This document shows, in pieces, positions 1 to 9,143 of a stretch of 64,000 nt of DNA. This stretch comes from Skermanella stibiiresistens SB22. GTDB taxonomy: Bacteria > Pseudomonadota > Alphaproteobacteria > Azospirillales > Azospirillaceae. Where the stretch lies: assembly GCF_000576635.1 (NCBI RefSeq), contig NZ_AVFL01000009.1, positions 186,001-250,000 of the forward strand, given 5' to 3'. The position numbers were made by a program, and so were the translations under genes. How positions within the stretch are numbered: the first letter of the stretch is position 1; the number at the start of each line of letters is the position of its first letter. The notes below the pieces were generated by a model. That model was not told the DNA's origin. It saw only the letters and a list, made by a program, of their open reading frames with translations, and searched no databases.

Positions 1-2
1 GC

Positions 3-566
3 ATCGATCCGGTGGTGGTGGCATCCCACATCGTGACGGCGTTGCAATCCCTGGTCAGCCGCAACACCGACCCGTTGCGCTCGGCGGTGGTCAGCGTGAC
101 CCAGATCCACGGTGGCTCGACCTATAACGTGATCCCGTCGGACGTGACCCTGAGCGGCACCGTGCGGACCTTCGAGCTCGCAGTGCAGGATCAGGTCGAG
201 GCGGGGTTGAATCGGATCGCGACCGCCACGGCGGAGGCTTTCGGCGCGCTGGCGGAGGTCGATTACCGCCGGAACTATCCGGCCACGGTCAACACGGCCG
301 AGGAGACAAGCTTCGCCGGCCGGGTCGCCGCCGAGGTGGTCGGCGAGGCCGGAGTGATTTATGATCCGGCGCCCAGCATGGGAGCGGAGGATTTCGCGTT
401 CATGCTCAACGAACGGCCGGGCTCCTATGTCTGGATCGGACAGGCGGGCGGGCCCAGCGCCTGCATGGTCCACAACCCGCGCTACGACTTCAACGACGAG
501 ATCCTGCCCATCGGCGCCAGTTACTGGGCGAAGCTGGTCGAGACCGCCCTGCCGCGAGCCGCCTGA
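3..566 (+). CDS. M20-family amidohydrolase/peptidase, C-terminal part (cut by window start)
   Basis: The reading frame is open from the first base, so the N-terminal half lies outside the window. The visible 187 residues contain the M20 dimerisation (lid) domain, recognisable from the IHGGSTYNVIPSDVTLSGTVR stretch near the start. The end of the catalytic domain follows, with the GAEDFAFML motif and the late HNPRYDFND metal-ligand histidine segment. These are typical of hippurate hydrolase/amidohydrolases (HipO/AbgB type), cytosolic di-metal enzymes that release amino acids from N-acyl or amide substrates. Substrate cannot be told. A lipoprotein gene begins two bases after the stop, so the two are probably co-transcribed. 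Confidence 0.85.
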   Translation: MDPVVVASHIVTALQSLVSRNTDPLRSAVVSVTQIHGGSTYNVIPSDVTLSGTVRTFELAVQDQVEAGLNRIATATAEAFGALAEVDYRRNYPATVNTAEETSFAGRVAAEVVGEAGVIYDPAPSMGAEDFAFMLNERPGSYVWIGQAGGPSACMVHNPRYDFNDEILPIGASYWAKLVETALPRAA

Positions 567-568
567 AC

Positions 569-1114
569 ATGCGTCACATCTCCAACGCGGCGTTCGGGGG
601 CATCCTGCTGTCCGCCGCCAGCCTGCCGATGACCGGCTGCACCACCGCGATGAACCTGCTGGCCGGCGAACCCCTCTCCAACCCGGAGGGCGCCGAGATC
701 GCCCAAGCTCCGCCCGGCATCAACGGCCAGTTCGAGTGGACCGGCACACAGGGCTCCGTCCAGGGCCGCACCACGATCGTCGCCCGCACCCCCGAGGAAT
801 GGGCCAACCTGTGGCAACTGGCGAACGAACCGATGCCGGGTCCGCTGCCGGCGGGCTGGATGGGCATCGGCGCCTTCCTGGGCATGCGCCAGACCGCCGG
901 CTATTCGGTCGCGATCGAGAACATCGCCCAGCAGGTCATCACCGACCAGAGGCTGGTCGACCAAGGCCTGCCGAGCAGCCGGGAACTGGTGATCTCGTTC
1001 GGCGAGCGCATCCCGGCGCCGGGCGGCATGACGGCGCAGATGCTGACCTCGCCCTATGTCATCCGCATCATCCCGCGCGACGATTCGCCGGTGCGGTTCG
1101 TTCAGACCCGCTAA
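569..1114 (+). CDS. PrcB-C-domain-like lipoprotein
   Basis: 181-residue exported protein. The N-terminus has a hydrophobic segment ending in a lipobox (PMTGC, Cys24), so it should be lipidated and sit in the cell envelope. The mature part resembles the PrcB C-terminal domain: the TPEEWANLW segment, GMRQTAGYSVAIENI (the 'GGYS' strand pair) and a terminal SPYVIRIIPRDDSPVRF. PrcB is known as a protease-complex partner in spirochaetes; in proteobacteria this domain is found in small lipoproteins of unknown role. Its start is two bases after the preceding amidohydrolase stop, suggesting one transcript. The family call is by motif and the function is unknown. Confidence 0.65.
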   Translation: MRHISNAAFGGILLSAASLPMTGCTTAMNLLAGEPLSNPEGAEIAQAPPGINGQFEWTGTQGSVQGRTTIVARTPEEWANLWQLANEPMPGPLPAGWMGIGAFLGMRQTAGYSVAIENIAQQVITDQRLVDQGLPSSRELVISFGERIPAPGGMTAQMLTSPYVIRIIPRDDSPVRFVQTR

Positions 1115-1141
1115 GGACGAGCGTGGGGGAAGAGGCCGCCG

Positions 1142-1966
1142 TCACGTCAGGGTGACGGTGGTTCCCTCGCGGGCGGCGAAGACGGGGGACCAGACCGACT
1201 GGGCTTCCGCCTCCAGCCGGGTCATGACGGCGTCGTCGTGGTCGGGCTCGTGGTGGAACAGGGCCAAGCGGTTGGCGCCGGCCATCTGGCACAGCTTGAT
1301 GCCCTCGACCCAGGTGGAATGACCCCAGCCGGCCTTGCAGGCGAACTCCTGCTCGGTGTAGGTCGAGTCGTAGATCACCAGATCGGCCCCCTCGATCAGG
1401 TCGAGGATGTTGCGGTCGGGCGAGCCGGGAATGTGCTCGGTATCCGTGACATAGGCTAGCGACTGGCCCTCGTGGTCGATCCGGTAGGCGCAGGCGCCGT
1501 CGGGATGATTGAGGGCGGCCGTGCGGACATGGATGTCGCCTTCCAGGATAAGCGTGTCGGCCGGTCGGAAGTTCTCGAAGGTGAGGTCGGCCTTCATGGT
1601 CCGCATCGGCACAGGGAAGAGCGGCGGCTCCATCTGGCTCGCCAGGATGGAATGGATGTTCGGGCAGCCCTTGAAGCGCGCCGCCATCACCCGGAACGAG
1701 AATTCCGGATTGTAGGCCGGCTGGAAGAACGGCATCCCCGCGATGTGGTCGAGATGGAAATGACTGAGCAGGACCGTGGCGTCACGCCCCGGGCGCTTCA
1801 TCATGTCCTTGCCGAGGCCGCGGAAGCCGGTGCCGCAATCCAGGATGATGGTCCGGTCGCCCACCGTGACTTCGACACAACTCGTGTTGCCACCGAACAG
1901 CACATGCGTCGGTGATGGACAGGGAATTGTGCCGCGCACCCCCCAGAAGGTAGCACTGAACGCCAT
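1142..1966 (-). CDS. MBL-fold metallo-hydrolase
   Basis: 274 residues with the metallo-beta-lactamase fold. The GGNTSC and ILDCGTG strands come first, then the metal motif SHFHLDH (His69, His71, Asp73, His74), a later TDTEH loop, an IYDSTYTEQEF segment and GWGHSTW with the last histidine ligands (LFHHEPDHDD). The pattern fits the PhnP/RNase Z-like branch of soluble phosphodiesterase-type hydrolases, not beta-lactamases. The substrate is unknown. It is transcribed toward the convergent PrcB-like gene, 27 bases away, and seems monocistronic. Confidence 0.8.
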   Translation of the reverse strand: MAFSATFWGVRGTIPCPSPTHVLFGGNTSCVEVTVGDRTIILDCGTGFRGLGKDMMKRPGRDATVLLSHFHLDHIAGMPFFQPAYNPEFSFRVMAARFKGCPNIHSILASQMEPPLFPVPMRTMKADLTFENFRPADTLILEGDIHVRTAALNHPDGACAYRIDHEGQSLAYVTDTEHIPGSPDRNILDLIEGADLVIYDSTYTEQEFACKAGWGHSTWVEGIKLCQMAGANRLALFHHEPDHDDAVMTRLEAEAQSVWSPVFAAREGTTVTLT

Positions 1967-2078
1967 GGCAAGCCCGTGGTGGCAAAAAGTCGAACGCGTA
2001 ATCTACCACTTCACGCGCACCGCCATAGTGACGCGGATCACAACTTTGGACAACCGACGAAAATGGTATGGCGGTCCC

Positions 2079-2429
2079 TCACCCCATGATGGTGGTGGTT
2101 TTGAGGGTCTCTTCCACAACCGCCGGATCGATGAACAAGCTCGCGATGAAACCGGTGACATAGAAAGCGGCTCCCTCGTCCCACCGCGTCAGGTGATCGG
2201 CGAGGAACGGTTGCCTGCGCAGGGCGGCCACGAGGGCGCTGGTCATGGCGTTGATGAACAGGAAGCCCGCCAGCATGACGGGGAACAGCTGGGGCGGCCA
2301 CAGCGAGGCCAGCAGCAGGGACAATCCGGTCAACATCGCGAACCTAACCAACGCGCGGTTGTTCGGATCGGTGGGTTCGGGATCGCGGCGCCGGTTGGTA
2401 TCGGACCGGTTGGTATCGGAGTCGAACAT
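2079..2429 (-). CDS. small membrane protein, unknown
   Basis: 116 residues from the ATG at 2429, which has a GGGAAG ribosome site eight bases upstream; a TTG start five codons earlier is possible. The N-terminus is polar with a tandem SDTNR repeat encoded by a duplicated 15-base unit. Hydrophobic segments lie at about residues 27-45 and 48-70, with a weaker one at 86-101, so it is probably a two- or three-pass inner-membrane protein. I do not recognise the family. It lies downstream of the histidine kinase but is separated from it by a strong terminator, so it has its own promoter. Confidence 0.5.
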   Translation of the reverse strand: MFDSDTNRSDTNRRRDPEPTDPNNRALVRFAMLTGLSLLLASLWPPQLFPVMLAGFLFINAMTSALVAALRRQPFLADHLTRWDEGAAFYVTGFIASLFIDPAVVEETLKTTTIMG

Positions 2430-2509
2430 CTGTCGTCTTCCCAATGCCGGGGTCGGATTGGCGTGTCGTCGCCAAGGATCTATCGTCCCAGATTGGCCCG
2501 GACATGCCG

Positions 2510-2542
2510 AAAAACAAGCCCGGACGCGCTTGCCCGGGCTTG
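2510..2542 (-). terminator. intrinsic terminator of the hybrid histidine kinase gene
   Basis: Read on the minus strand, a perfect 9-bp stem (CAAGCCCGG / CCGGGCTTG, arms at 2534-2542 and 2515-2523) with a 10-base loop is followed directly by TTTTT. It starts 23 bases after the stop codon of the kinase gene. Confidence 0.85.
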
Positions 2543-2565
2543 GGGTCCCCCTGGTGGGATAGGCG

Positions 2566-5514
2566 TCAGAAACAGGCGATCAGGGCACGCTTGAGGTCGT
2601 CGGGGTTGACCGGCTTGTGCAGCAGCCTGCATTGCGCCTTCTGGACCTCGATCAGGCGCTCGGGCGAGGTGTCGCCGGTCATGACGATGCCGGCGATCTC
2701 GGAGTGCGGGTGGTGCTGGCGGACCAAGTCGATCACCTCGGCTCCGGTGGCGCCGTTGGGCAGGCGGTAATCGGTCAGCACCAGATCGAGCGGCCGCTCC
2801 AATTCGGGCAGCAGTTCGGCGACCTCGTCCAAGCCGCCCGCCTTGACCACCCGCATGCCCCAATCCTCCAACACCATGTGCAGGGCGGTCAGGACGGCGT
2901 GGTCGTCATCGACCACCAGGATGTCGCGGTCGGCCAGGATGCGGTCCTGCCATTGCTCCGGTCCACGCCAGACCTTCTCCGGCTGTTTGACCGGCTCCGC
3001 CGAGATCGGCACGGTGACGGTGAAGATGGATCCCTCCCCCACCTTGGACCGGACGCGGATGTCGTGGCCGAGCAGGCGCGCGGTGCGGGCGACGGTGCCC
3101 AGGCCCAAGCCGATGCCCCGGCTGCGGTCGCGGGCTGGATTGTCCAATTGGAGGAAGTCCTGGAAGATCGCCTCGGTCTGGTTTTCCGGGATGCCTGGTC
3201 CGGTGTCGGCGACATGGATTTCCACCGCGTCCTCGTGCCGGACGCATTCCAGCAGGATGCAACCGCGCATGGTGAACTTGACGGCGTTGGACAACAGGTT
3301 GCGCAGGATCTGCTCGAGCAGGACCGGGTCGCTGAGCACCGCGACCTTGGTCGGGCGCACCTCGAACATCAGGCGGGCCGCCGTGGTCTGGCCCTCGAAC
3401 TCGGCGGCCAGCGGCTCCAGCAACTCATCTAGGTTGAAGGGCTGGATCACCGGCTTGACGATGCCGGCGTCCAGCCGCGCCGCGTCGAGCAGGCCGTTGA
3501 GCATGCCTTGCAGGCCCTTGACCGAGACGTCGATCATGCCGATCAGGTCGCGGGCGTCAGGCGGCAGGGTCTTGTTGTTCAGCAGGTCGAGGAACAGCGA
3601 GACGGCTTGGATCGGCTGACGGAGATCGTGGCTGACCGCCGCCAGGAAACGGGTCTTGGCGGCGCTGGCCTCGGTCGCGGCGTCGCGCGCGCGGCGCAGC
3701 TCCTGTTCGGCCAGCCAATCGACCGTGATGTCGCGGATGATCCCGACCATCCGCTGCGCGGTCCCGTCGGGACGGCGGATGACCTCGCCGACCGAGGCGA
3801 TCCAGGCGATCCTGCCTTCGGGGTGGACGACGCGGAAGATGTGGTTCCAATCCGACCGGCCGGCGGTGGCGTCGTCCAACCCCTGTCGGAAGGCCTCGAC
3901 ATCGTCGGGATGGACGCGGTCCAGGAAGGGGTCGATGCTCGATCCGATCTCGCCCGGCTGGAAGCCGAACAGGCGGTCGACGAGCACGGAGCGGATCATG
4001 GCGCCGCTGGCTGGGTCGTACTCGAACTCGCCCAGTGCCGCCGCTTGGGTCGCCAGCCGCAGCCGGCGCTCGCCGTCGCGGACCGCCCGCTCCGCCTTGG
4101 CCCGCTCGACCGCCTCGCCGATCAGTTCGGCCACGCGTTCGGCCATGTCGATCTCGTCGTTGTTCCACTGGCGGGGCTGGCGGTCGTGGAGCGAGCAGAG
4201 CGCCAGCAGCCGGCCGGAGCGGGTCAGCGGGACGGCGAGCAGCGACCGGGCGCTGATCCGCTCGAACGCGGCGACGCCACTGGCGGTGCGCTCGTCTATC
4301 CGGACATCCTCCACCACCAGGGTGTGGCCGCGCTTGAGATGCTCCATGGCCTCCGGACCGAAATCCGACAGCCGGATATCGGCCGGCACCTCGTTCACGC
4401 CGTCGCGGAACTGGCGGAAGCCGGTGATGGTGAGGCGCCCGGGATCGATCTCGGCGAAGACCATGCGCGACACGTTGAAGTGGCGGCCCGCCAGAACCAG
4501 GGCCACCTCCATCATGTCGGTCGGATCGACCAGCAGCCGCACCGCCTCGTTGAGGTCCGCCATCAGCCTCTGGCGTCCTTCGTGCTGCTTGCGCGACGTG
4601 ATGTCAGTCTCGATGATGCCGAGACCGTCCGGCGAGGGATAGACGTGGTATTCCGACCATTTGCCGAGCCGTGGGTGGAAGGCCTCCGCGTGGACCGGCA
4701 CCTGCTCGCTCTCCGCCCGGTGGGCGGCGGCTTGGAGGGGGCTGCCGATCGCCTCGGGGAACAACTCCCAGAACGAACGGCCGATCATGTCCTCGGGTGC
4801 CAAGCCGCAGGCCTCGGCGGCCATGCGGTTGACCCGGGTGAAGCGCCAGCCGTGATCGACCGACATGAAGGCGTCGGTCAGGCTGGACAGGACGGTGTTG
4901 AGGGTCGAGCGCGCCGTCGTCGCCTCGACCACCGAGACGAAGGCAAGCGACGCCGCGGCCATCAGGGCCTCGATGGCGCCGCGCAGCTCCGGTGCCGCCG
5001 TTTCGTCCAAGAAGGCGGCGAGCCGGTGGGTCGGATTGCCCAGTCGGTCGGTGACCGCGACCATCAGGAGTTCGCCGGCGAGGCTGGCGCCGGAAGCGCG
5101 GCTGGCCGAACCCGGTCCACCGATCAGGTCCACCGCGACGGCGCCGTCGCCGCGCGGGAAGCCCGGCGCTTTCCCGTTCGGGACACCCTTGTGGGCGCCA
5201 TTGTGGGGGCCGTGGACGCGGAACAGGGTTTCCAGCGGGCAACCGGCGGGAAGGTCGGCGCCGATCCGCGCGGCCAGTTCGATCAGCGCCGGGTTGGCGT
5301 GCAGCAGGGGTGATCTGGCGGTGTCCCCGGCGGGACCGGCGCCCGCCACCAGCATCGGCACGGGCGCCCGCACCAGGACCATGAGGGCGTCGGGCAAGGG
5401 AAGGTCGGGGGATTTGGACTCCCCGCGCGGACCCGGACCAAGCTGGGCGCGGTCATGACGCCGCTCGTTGGAGGAACTCCCTGGGACCGCGTCTCCTGCG
5501 ATGGTATCTGCCAT
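2566..5514 (-). CDS. PAS/GAF hybrid sensor histidine kinase with C-terminal receiver
   Basis: 982-residue soluble hybrid kinase. After a poorly conserved N-terminal third come a PAS domain (about 210-315), a GAF domain (about 325-475) and a second PAS/PAC (about 490-605). The kinase core has an H-box SHDLRQPIQA near residue 630, an N-box NLLSNAVKFT, G1 DTGPGIP and G2 GIGLGLG. The C-terminal receiver has ILVVDDD, phospho-acceptor Asp in LTDYRLP (about 910) and Lys in LHKPV. No transmembrane segment is evident, so signals are probably cytosolic or come through the PAS/GAF domains. The Asp-Leu-Arg-Gln-Pro H-box is typical of orphan hybrid kinases of the NahK type. No partner response regulator is adjacent; the signal is unknown. 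Confidence 0.9.
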   Translation of the reverse strand: MADTIAGDAVPGSSSNERRHDRAQLGPGPRGESKSPDLPLPDALMVLVRAPVPMLVAGAGPAGDTARSPLLHANPALIELAARIGADLPAGCPLETLFRVHGPHNGAHKGVPNGKAPGFPRGDGAVAVDLIGGPGSASRASGASLAGELLMVAVTDRLGNPTHRLAAFLDETAAPELRGAIEALMAAASLAFVSVVEATTARSTLNTVLSSLTDAFMSVDHGWRFTRVNRMAAEACGLAPEDMIGRSFWELFPEAIGSPLQAAAHRAESEQVPVHAEAFHPRLGKWSEYHVYPSPDGLGIIETDITSRKQHEGRQRLMADLNEAVRLLVDPTDMMEVALVLAGRHFNVSRMVFAEIDPGRLTITGFRQFRDGVNEVPADIRLSDFGPEAMEHLKRGHTLVVEDVRIDERTASGVAAFERISARSLLAVPLTRSGRLLALCSLHDRQPRQWNNDEIDMAERVAELIGEAVERAKAERAVRDGERRLRLATQAAALGEFEYDPASGAMIRSVLVDRLFGFQPGEIGSSIDPFLDRVHPDDVEAFRQGLDDATAGRSDWNHIFRVVHPEGRIAWIASVGEVIRRPDGTAQRMVGIIRDITVDWLAEQELRRARDAATEASAAKTRFLAAVSHDLRQPIQAVSLFLDLLNNKTLPPDARDLIGMIDVSVKGLQGMLNGLLDAARLDAGIVKPVIQPFNLDELLEPLAAEFEGQTTAARLMFEVRPTKVAVLSDPVLLEQILRNLLSNAVKFTMRGCILLECVRHEDAVEIHVADTGPGIPENQTEAIFQDFLQLDNPARDRSRGIGLGLGTVARTARLLGHDIRVRSKVGEGSIFTVTVPISAEPVKQPEKVWRGPEQWQDRILADRDILVVDDDHAVLTALHMVLEDWGMRVVKAGGLDEVAELLPELERPLDLVLTDYRLPNGATGAEVIDLVRQHHPHSEIAGIVMTGDTSPERLIEVQKAQCRLLHKPVNPDDLKRALIACF

Positions 5515-5650
5515 AATCCGAATGGGCCCGAGGAACCAAATTTCGCCTACACCGCGATTTATAGCCTATAACCGCACGAAAGGCGATTCGATCCGGACTA
5601 ATGACAAATACCACCGGTCTATCCGCATTGGAAGTTCCCGCCTTGGAAAC

Positions 5651-6844
5651 TCACGGACTGGTGCGTCGTATCGTGGGATTGCCGCTGAGGTCGGCGGTGG
5701 TCGGTGGTGCCGGCACGACGTCCTTGAGGTGGATGTCGGTCTTGTGATCGAAAAGCTGGAGCAACAGCTCCTCGATGTCCCGGTCGCCCTTGCCGGCGCA
5801 GTCGTTGAACACGCGGGCGACCGCCTTTCGCTGGAAGTCGGCGCGCAACGCCTCCTCTCCCCGGTAGCCGGTCTCGCGGACGACCGCCACGGCGGATCGG
5901 AACGGCGGCAGCAATCCAAGCGGCAGCTTGGAACGCTCGAACGCGGCGCGCAGGCCGAGTTGCCCCTCGTCGTATATCAGGAGCCTGGCGTTCGCCATGG
6001 CGAGACCGCAGCGGACGGCGATGCCGGCGATGAAGAGATCGAGATCGCCGCAACACAGCGAGCGGAACAGAAGCGATGGGGTCAGCCTGTTGTTCGCCTG
6101 AAGATGCCTGACGAACACCTCGACATCGCGGAAGCGGCCGGTCATGGGCTTGAGCAGCAGGAGGGTCGCGGCCTCCCTGCCGTGCTCGACCAAGCCGCCG
6201 AGCAAACCGGCGGGCAGGTCGTGGCGGCTGGCCAACTCGTCCCGGATCTCCTCCGAGACGTAATGGATCAGCTTTTCGATCACGGTGATCGGCAGGTCGT
6301 CCCGGCTCGCCATCGATTCGCTGATCGTCTCGATCGCGCCGAAGCGGTCCAGGGTCTTGTGCAGCGTCGGTTCCGTGAGGCTGGCGCCGGGATTGCGCAC
6401 CAGCCGTTCGATCGCGGTGATGTTGGCGGTGTCGACGAGGGCCTCCGACACCGTGGCCGACACCTCGTCGCGGGCCGCGATGGCGACCTGCTTCTTGCTG
6501 TCGCGCTGCTTGACCACGTCGACCAGGAAATCGTCGGCAAGGACCGTCGCGTGGCGCAGAACCGGGAACGCCACCTCGGCGACGTCCTGGGCCAGCCGCT
6601 TGGCGAGGTCGGTGGTGAGCAGCGGGCTGTTGTGGATCTGCCAGGCGACCGCCTCGCGGACAGCCATCTCGGCATCGATCGCGAGGCGCTGGAGGATCTG
6701 GCCCACCAGTTCCTGTTCCTTGCCGGTAAAGCGTCCGGACTCGAAGTCCGCGATCACTTTCGACATGGTTTCGATGCGGGCCTGCGGGGATCGATCCACC
6801 AGCAGCCGCTTGACATCTTGTTCCGAAAGACCTGATCCGGCCAT
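5651..6844 (-). CDS. DUF2336 domain protein (helical repeat)
   Basis: 397 residues from the second of two adjacent ATGs, chosen because GGGAGGGG is correctly spaced from it. The sequence is all-helical and repeat-like (recurrent segments such as RLAIDAEMAVREAVAWQIH and ASRDDLPITVIEKLIHYVS), as in the alphaproteobacterial DUF2336 family, which looks like a HEAT-type scaffold. DUF2336 proteins are often encoded near signalling or motility genes. Here the neighbours are a hybrid histidine kinase downstream on the same strand (136 bases away) and a small 58-codon gene upstream. Role unknown; protein-protein interaction is inferred only. Confidence 0.8.
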   Translation of the reverse strand: MAGSGLSEQDVKRLLVDRSPQARIETMSKVIADFESGRFTGKEQELVGQILQRLAIDAEMAVREAVAWQIHNSPLLTTDLAKRLAQDVAEVAFPVLRHATVLADDFLVDVVKQRDSKKQVAIAARDEVSATVSEALVDTANITAIERLVRNPGASLTEPTLHKTLDRFGAIETISESMASRDDLPITVIEKLIHYVSEEIRDELASRHDLPAGLLGGLVEHGREAATLLLLKPMTGRFRDVEVFVRHLQANNRLTPSLLFRSLCCGDLDLFIAGIAVRCGLAMANARLLIYDEGQLGLRAAFERSKLPLGLLPPFRSAVAVVRETGYRGEEALRADFQRKAVARVFNDCAGKGDRDIEELLLQLFDHKTDIHLKDVVPAPPTTADLSGNPTIRRTSP

Positions 6845-6986
6845 CATCCCCTCCCGCCCGAAGGGACGGCCGCGAACGCGAGACTTATTGGTTCGTCATC
6901 GTGCGGATTTATTCGCAACAAAACGTTAAGGCCGCGTCCGTCATCGGCTCCGTCCTGGGGATACCGGGGGATCGGTGCCGGGAGGA

Positions 6987-7163
6987 TCAGGCCTTGATGT
7001 TGAGCATCTTGCCGGCGCCGCCGCTGGACTGGGCGGAACTCTGGACGAGTTCCTTGGTGTTCTGCATCGCCTGGGTGACGACCTGGGCCTGCGTTTCCTG
7101 GCTCTTCTTGGCGATTTTCATGCCGACGACGCCAAGCTGCGTGGGATATTGACCGACTTCCAT
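6987..7163 (-). CDS. 58-residue small protein, possibly YjfB-like motility protein
   Basis: A short gene reading MEVGQYPTQLGVVGMKIAKK... and ending ...GGAGKMLNIKA. A GGAGCGG ribosome site lies just upstream of the ATG at 7163. The centre is a Gln/Lys-rich amphipathic helix (KSQETQAQVVTQAMQNTKEL), and the size and helix pattern resemble the small putative motility proteins of the YjfB family, though the match is weak. It is transcribed toward the DUF2336 gene (142 bases between stop and start). Real-gene status rests on the ribosome site, an uninterrupted frame and plausible composition. Confidence 0.55.
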   Translation of the reverse strand: MEVGQYPTQLGVVGMKIAKKSQETQAQVVTQAMQNTKELVQSSAQSSGGAGKMLNIKA

Positions 7164-7399
7164 GGTTCCGCTCCGCCTTTTGCGAAAGTGCGAGATTGCG
7201 AAATCAGATTAACTCTTTCTATCGATAGGGTCAACGCCGATGCGCTTGGCGATTTCATGTCACATTTGAGATAATTTATTTATCGAAAGTTTTAACCTCT
7301 CCTCCATTAGGATATAGACAAGTCATGGGACGGTTGAACGCCGCCGAGCCTCGTGGCTCACGATCCAAAAAGGATCCCTGCCCATAAAGGACCCCCTGC

Positions 7400-9124
7400 G
7401 TGCCCGAAGCCATCGACACCAATTCCGAAGCCGTTGGAACAACCCGCGTTTTCTATGAACTGCACACCTACCACGGCAGTTACTGGATGTGCGCGAAGAC
7501 CACGCTGGATCGGGATGAGGCGGAGAGTGGCGCGCGGAACGCGCAGGCGGACAAGGTGGGTTTCGGCGCCCGGGTCGCCCTGTGCACGGAATACGCGGAC
7601 TACGACCACGTCAGCAGAACCATCCTGTCCCGCACGCTTTGGCGTGATGGCGCGGTTGACGTCTCGGCCCCCCTGATCATGCCGGTTCCCGGCGGTGATG
7701 GCATATGCAGGACCGTGGCCGACCTGCGGAGCGACAGGGCGCGGGAGACGATGGCGGCGGCCTTGCAGCGCTACCTGGACGACAACCGGCTGACACCCCT
7801 GGAACTGCTGCATTCCGACGCCAACGCGCTGCGCCTGAACGACGCGGGCACCACCCTCCAGGGCGCCCTGCAGAAGGTGGCGATAGCACAGGTCCAGGGA
7901 ACCGACGTGCCGGTCCAGCGCCGATTCAAGGACTTGCTGGCCCTGGGCGACCAAGTGCTGGCGGAGTTGCGGGCCGACGCCAAGCGCGTTCCCGTCAAGG
8001 CCTGCGTTCCCGGGAGCTATGGCGCGCAATGCGCGGCGCTGGAGGCCAAGCATCCCGACGCCGCCGCGTATCACATCCTGCGGGCGCTCTCGCTCTACCT
8101 GGCCGAGGCCCCCAAAGGCTGGATCGGCAAGTTGGACGCCCTGGGCCATCTGGTGGAGGAGCGGCTGCCGGCGCGCCACGTGATGCCCCTGGACGCGATC
8201 CTGTCCGAGATCGCCAACGCCTCCACCGTGACCAACGATCTGACCGGGCCGAACCCGGCCGACCGCCTGACCCACATCAGGTCGCTGCTCGACCTGCACG
8301 CGGGCCGCTACGAGGCGCCGGCCAACCGGGCGTCGGATGGCATCCGGGCGCTCAACTGGCTGATCCGCGAGGGCCGCTGCCCGCGGACGCGCAGCACGAT
8401 CGAGCGCCGGGTGATCCGCGAGTTGACGAACATCGCCCCGCTGAAGGCGGAGCGGGCGCTGTGGAACCAGGCTCAGACGCTGCATCTGTTGATGGAGCTG
8501 TTCAAGGAGACCCCGCCGCTGGCCCATGACATCGAGATGCTGGAGACGCTGGAGCAGCGCGCCCTTCGCCTGATCAACCCGGAAAGCGTGGCGGAGGCCA
8601 TCGGCCAGTGCAAGCTGCCGTCGGAGAAGGTGCGGACGCTGGTGCGGATCGTCGACCTGATGCCCTATGTCGCCAGCAAGGCCAAGATGACGGAGTTCGT
8701 GCGCGCCGCGTGGTCGCCCGACGATCTGGTTCGGGAAGGCGGCGGCAAGGACCGTCCCGCCGCCCTGCCCATCCTGGTCGGCATGCATCGCGACATCGCC
8801 GGCGCGGAGATGGATCCGGACACCCAGGCCAAGCTGCTGACCGATCTGGACGCCACCATGCTGGACATCGTCCGGATCGACGTGCTGAACGCGCCGAATC
8901 GAACCTTCATGGACCGAATCCTCCAGTTGATGAAGCTGTGCGCCGCCTCTCCCCTGCCCGAGGGCAAGGCGCGCGCCTGCGCGGTCGACGCGGTCGGCCG
9001 CGCGGTCAACAGCCCGGAGTTCTTGGACCCGTTCCTGAAGCGGTTCAAGGCCGAGGCCGAGCGCAAGCAGGCGCTGCTGTCGCTGCGCAGCCTGCTGAAA
9101 TCGTCGGGGCTGGCGGGACGCTGA
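7400..9124 (+). CDS. uncharacterised 574-residue protein
   Basis: The GTG start at 7400 is preceded by an AAGGA ribosome site. The N-terminal 100 residues look like a small mixed alpha/beta domain (FYELHTYHGSYWMCAKTTLDRDEA...), and the rest is long helices without transmembrane segments or signal peptide. Several Arg/Glu-rich helices (for example around residues 280-350 and 500-574) suggest a repeat-like helical scaffold. I recognise no catalytic motif or family. It stands alone, converging with dnaE2 19 bases away, and has a 236-base upstream region shared with the divergent 58-codon gene. Codon use and GC match the core genome. Confidence 0.6.
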   Translation: MPEAIDTNSEAVGTTRVFYELHTYHGSYWMCAKTTLDRDEAESGARNAQADKVGFGARVALCTEYADYDHVSRTILSRTLWRDGAVDVSAPLIMPVPGGDGICRTVADLRSDRARETMAAALQRYLDDNRLTPLELLHSDANALRLNDAGTTLQGALQKVAIAQVQGTDVPVQRRFKDLLALGDQVLAELRADAKRVPVKACVPGSYGAQCAALEAKHPDAAAYHILRALSLYLAEAPKGWIGKLDALGHLVEERLPARHVMPLDAILSEIANASTVTNDLTGPNPADRLTHIRSLLDLHAGRYEAPANRASDGIRALNWLIREGRCPRTRSTIERRVIRELTNIAPLKAERALWNQAQTLHLLMELFKETPPLAHDIEMLETLEQRALRLINPESVAEAIGQCKLPSEKVRTLVRIVDLMPYVASKAKMTEFVRAAWSPDDLVREGGGKDRPAALPILVGMHRDIAGAEMDPDTQAKLLTDLDATMLDIVRIDVLNAPNRTFMDRILQLMKLCAASPLPEGKARACAVDAVGRAVNSPEFLDPFLKRFKAEAERKQALLSLRSLLKSSGLAGR

Positions 9125-9143
9125 GGTTCCCGGTAGGGACGCC

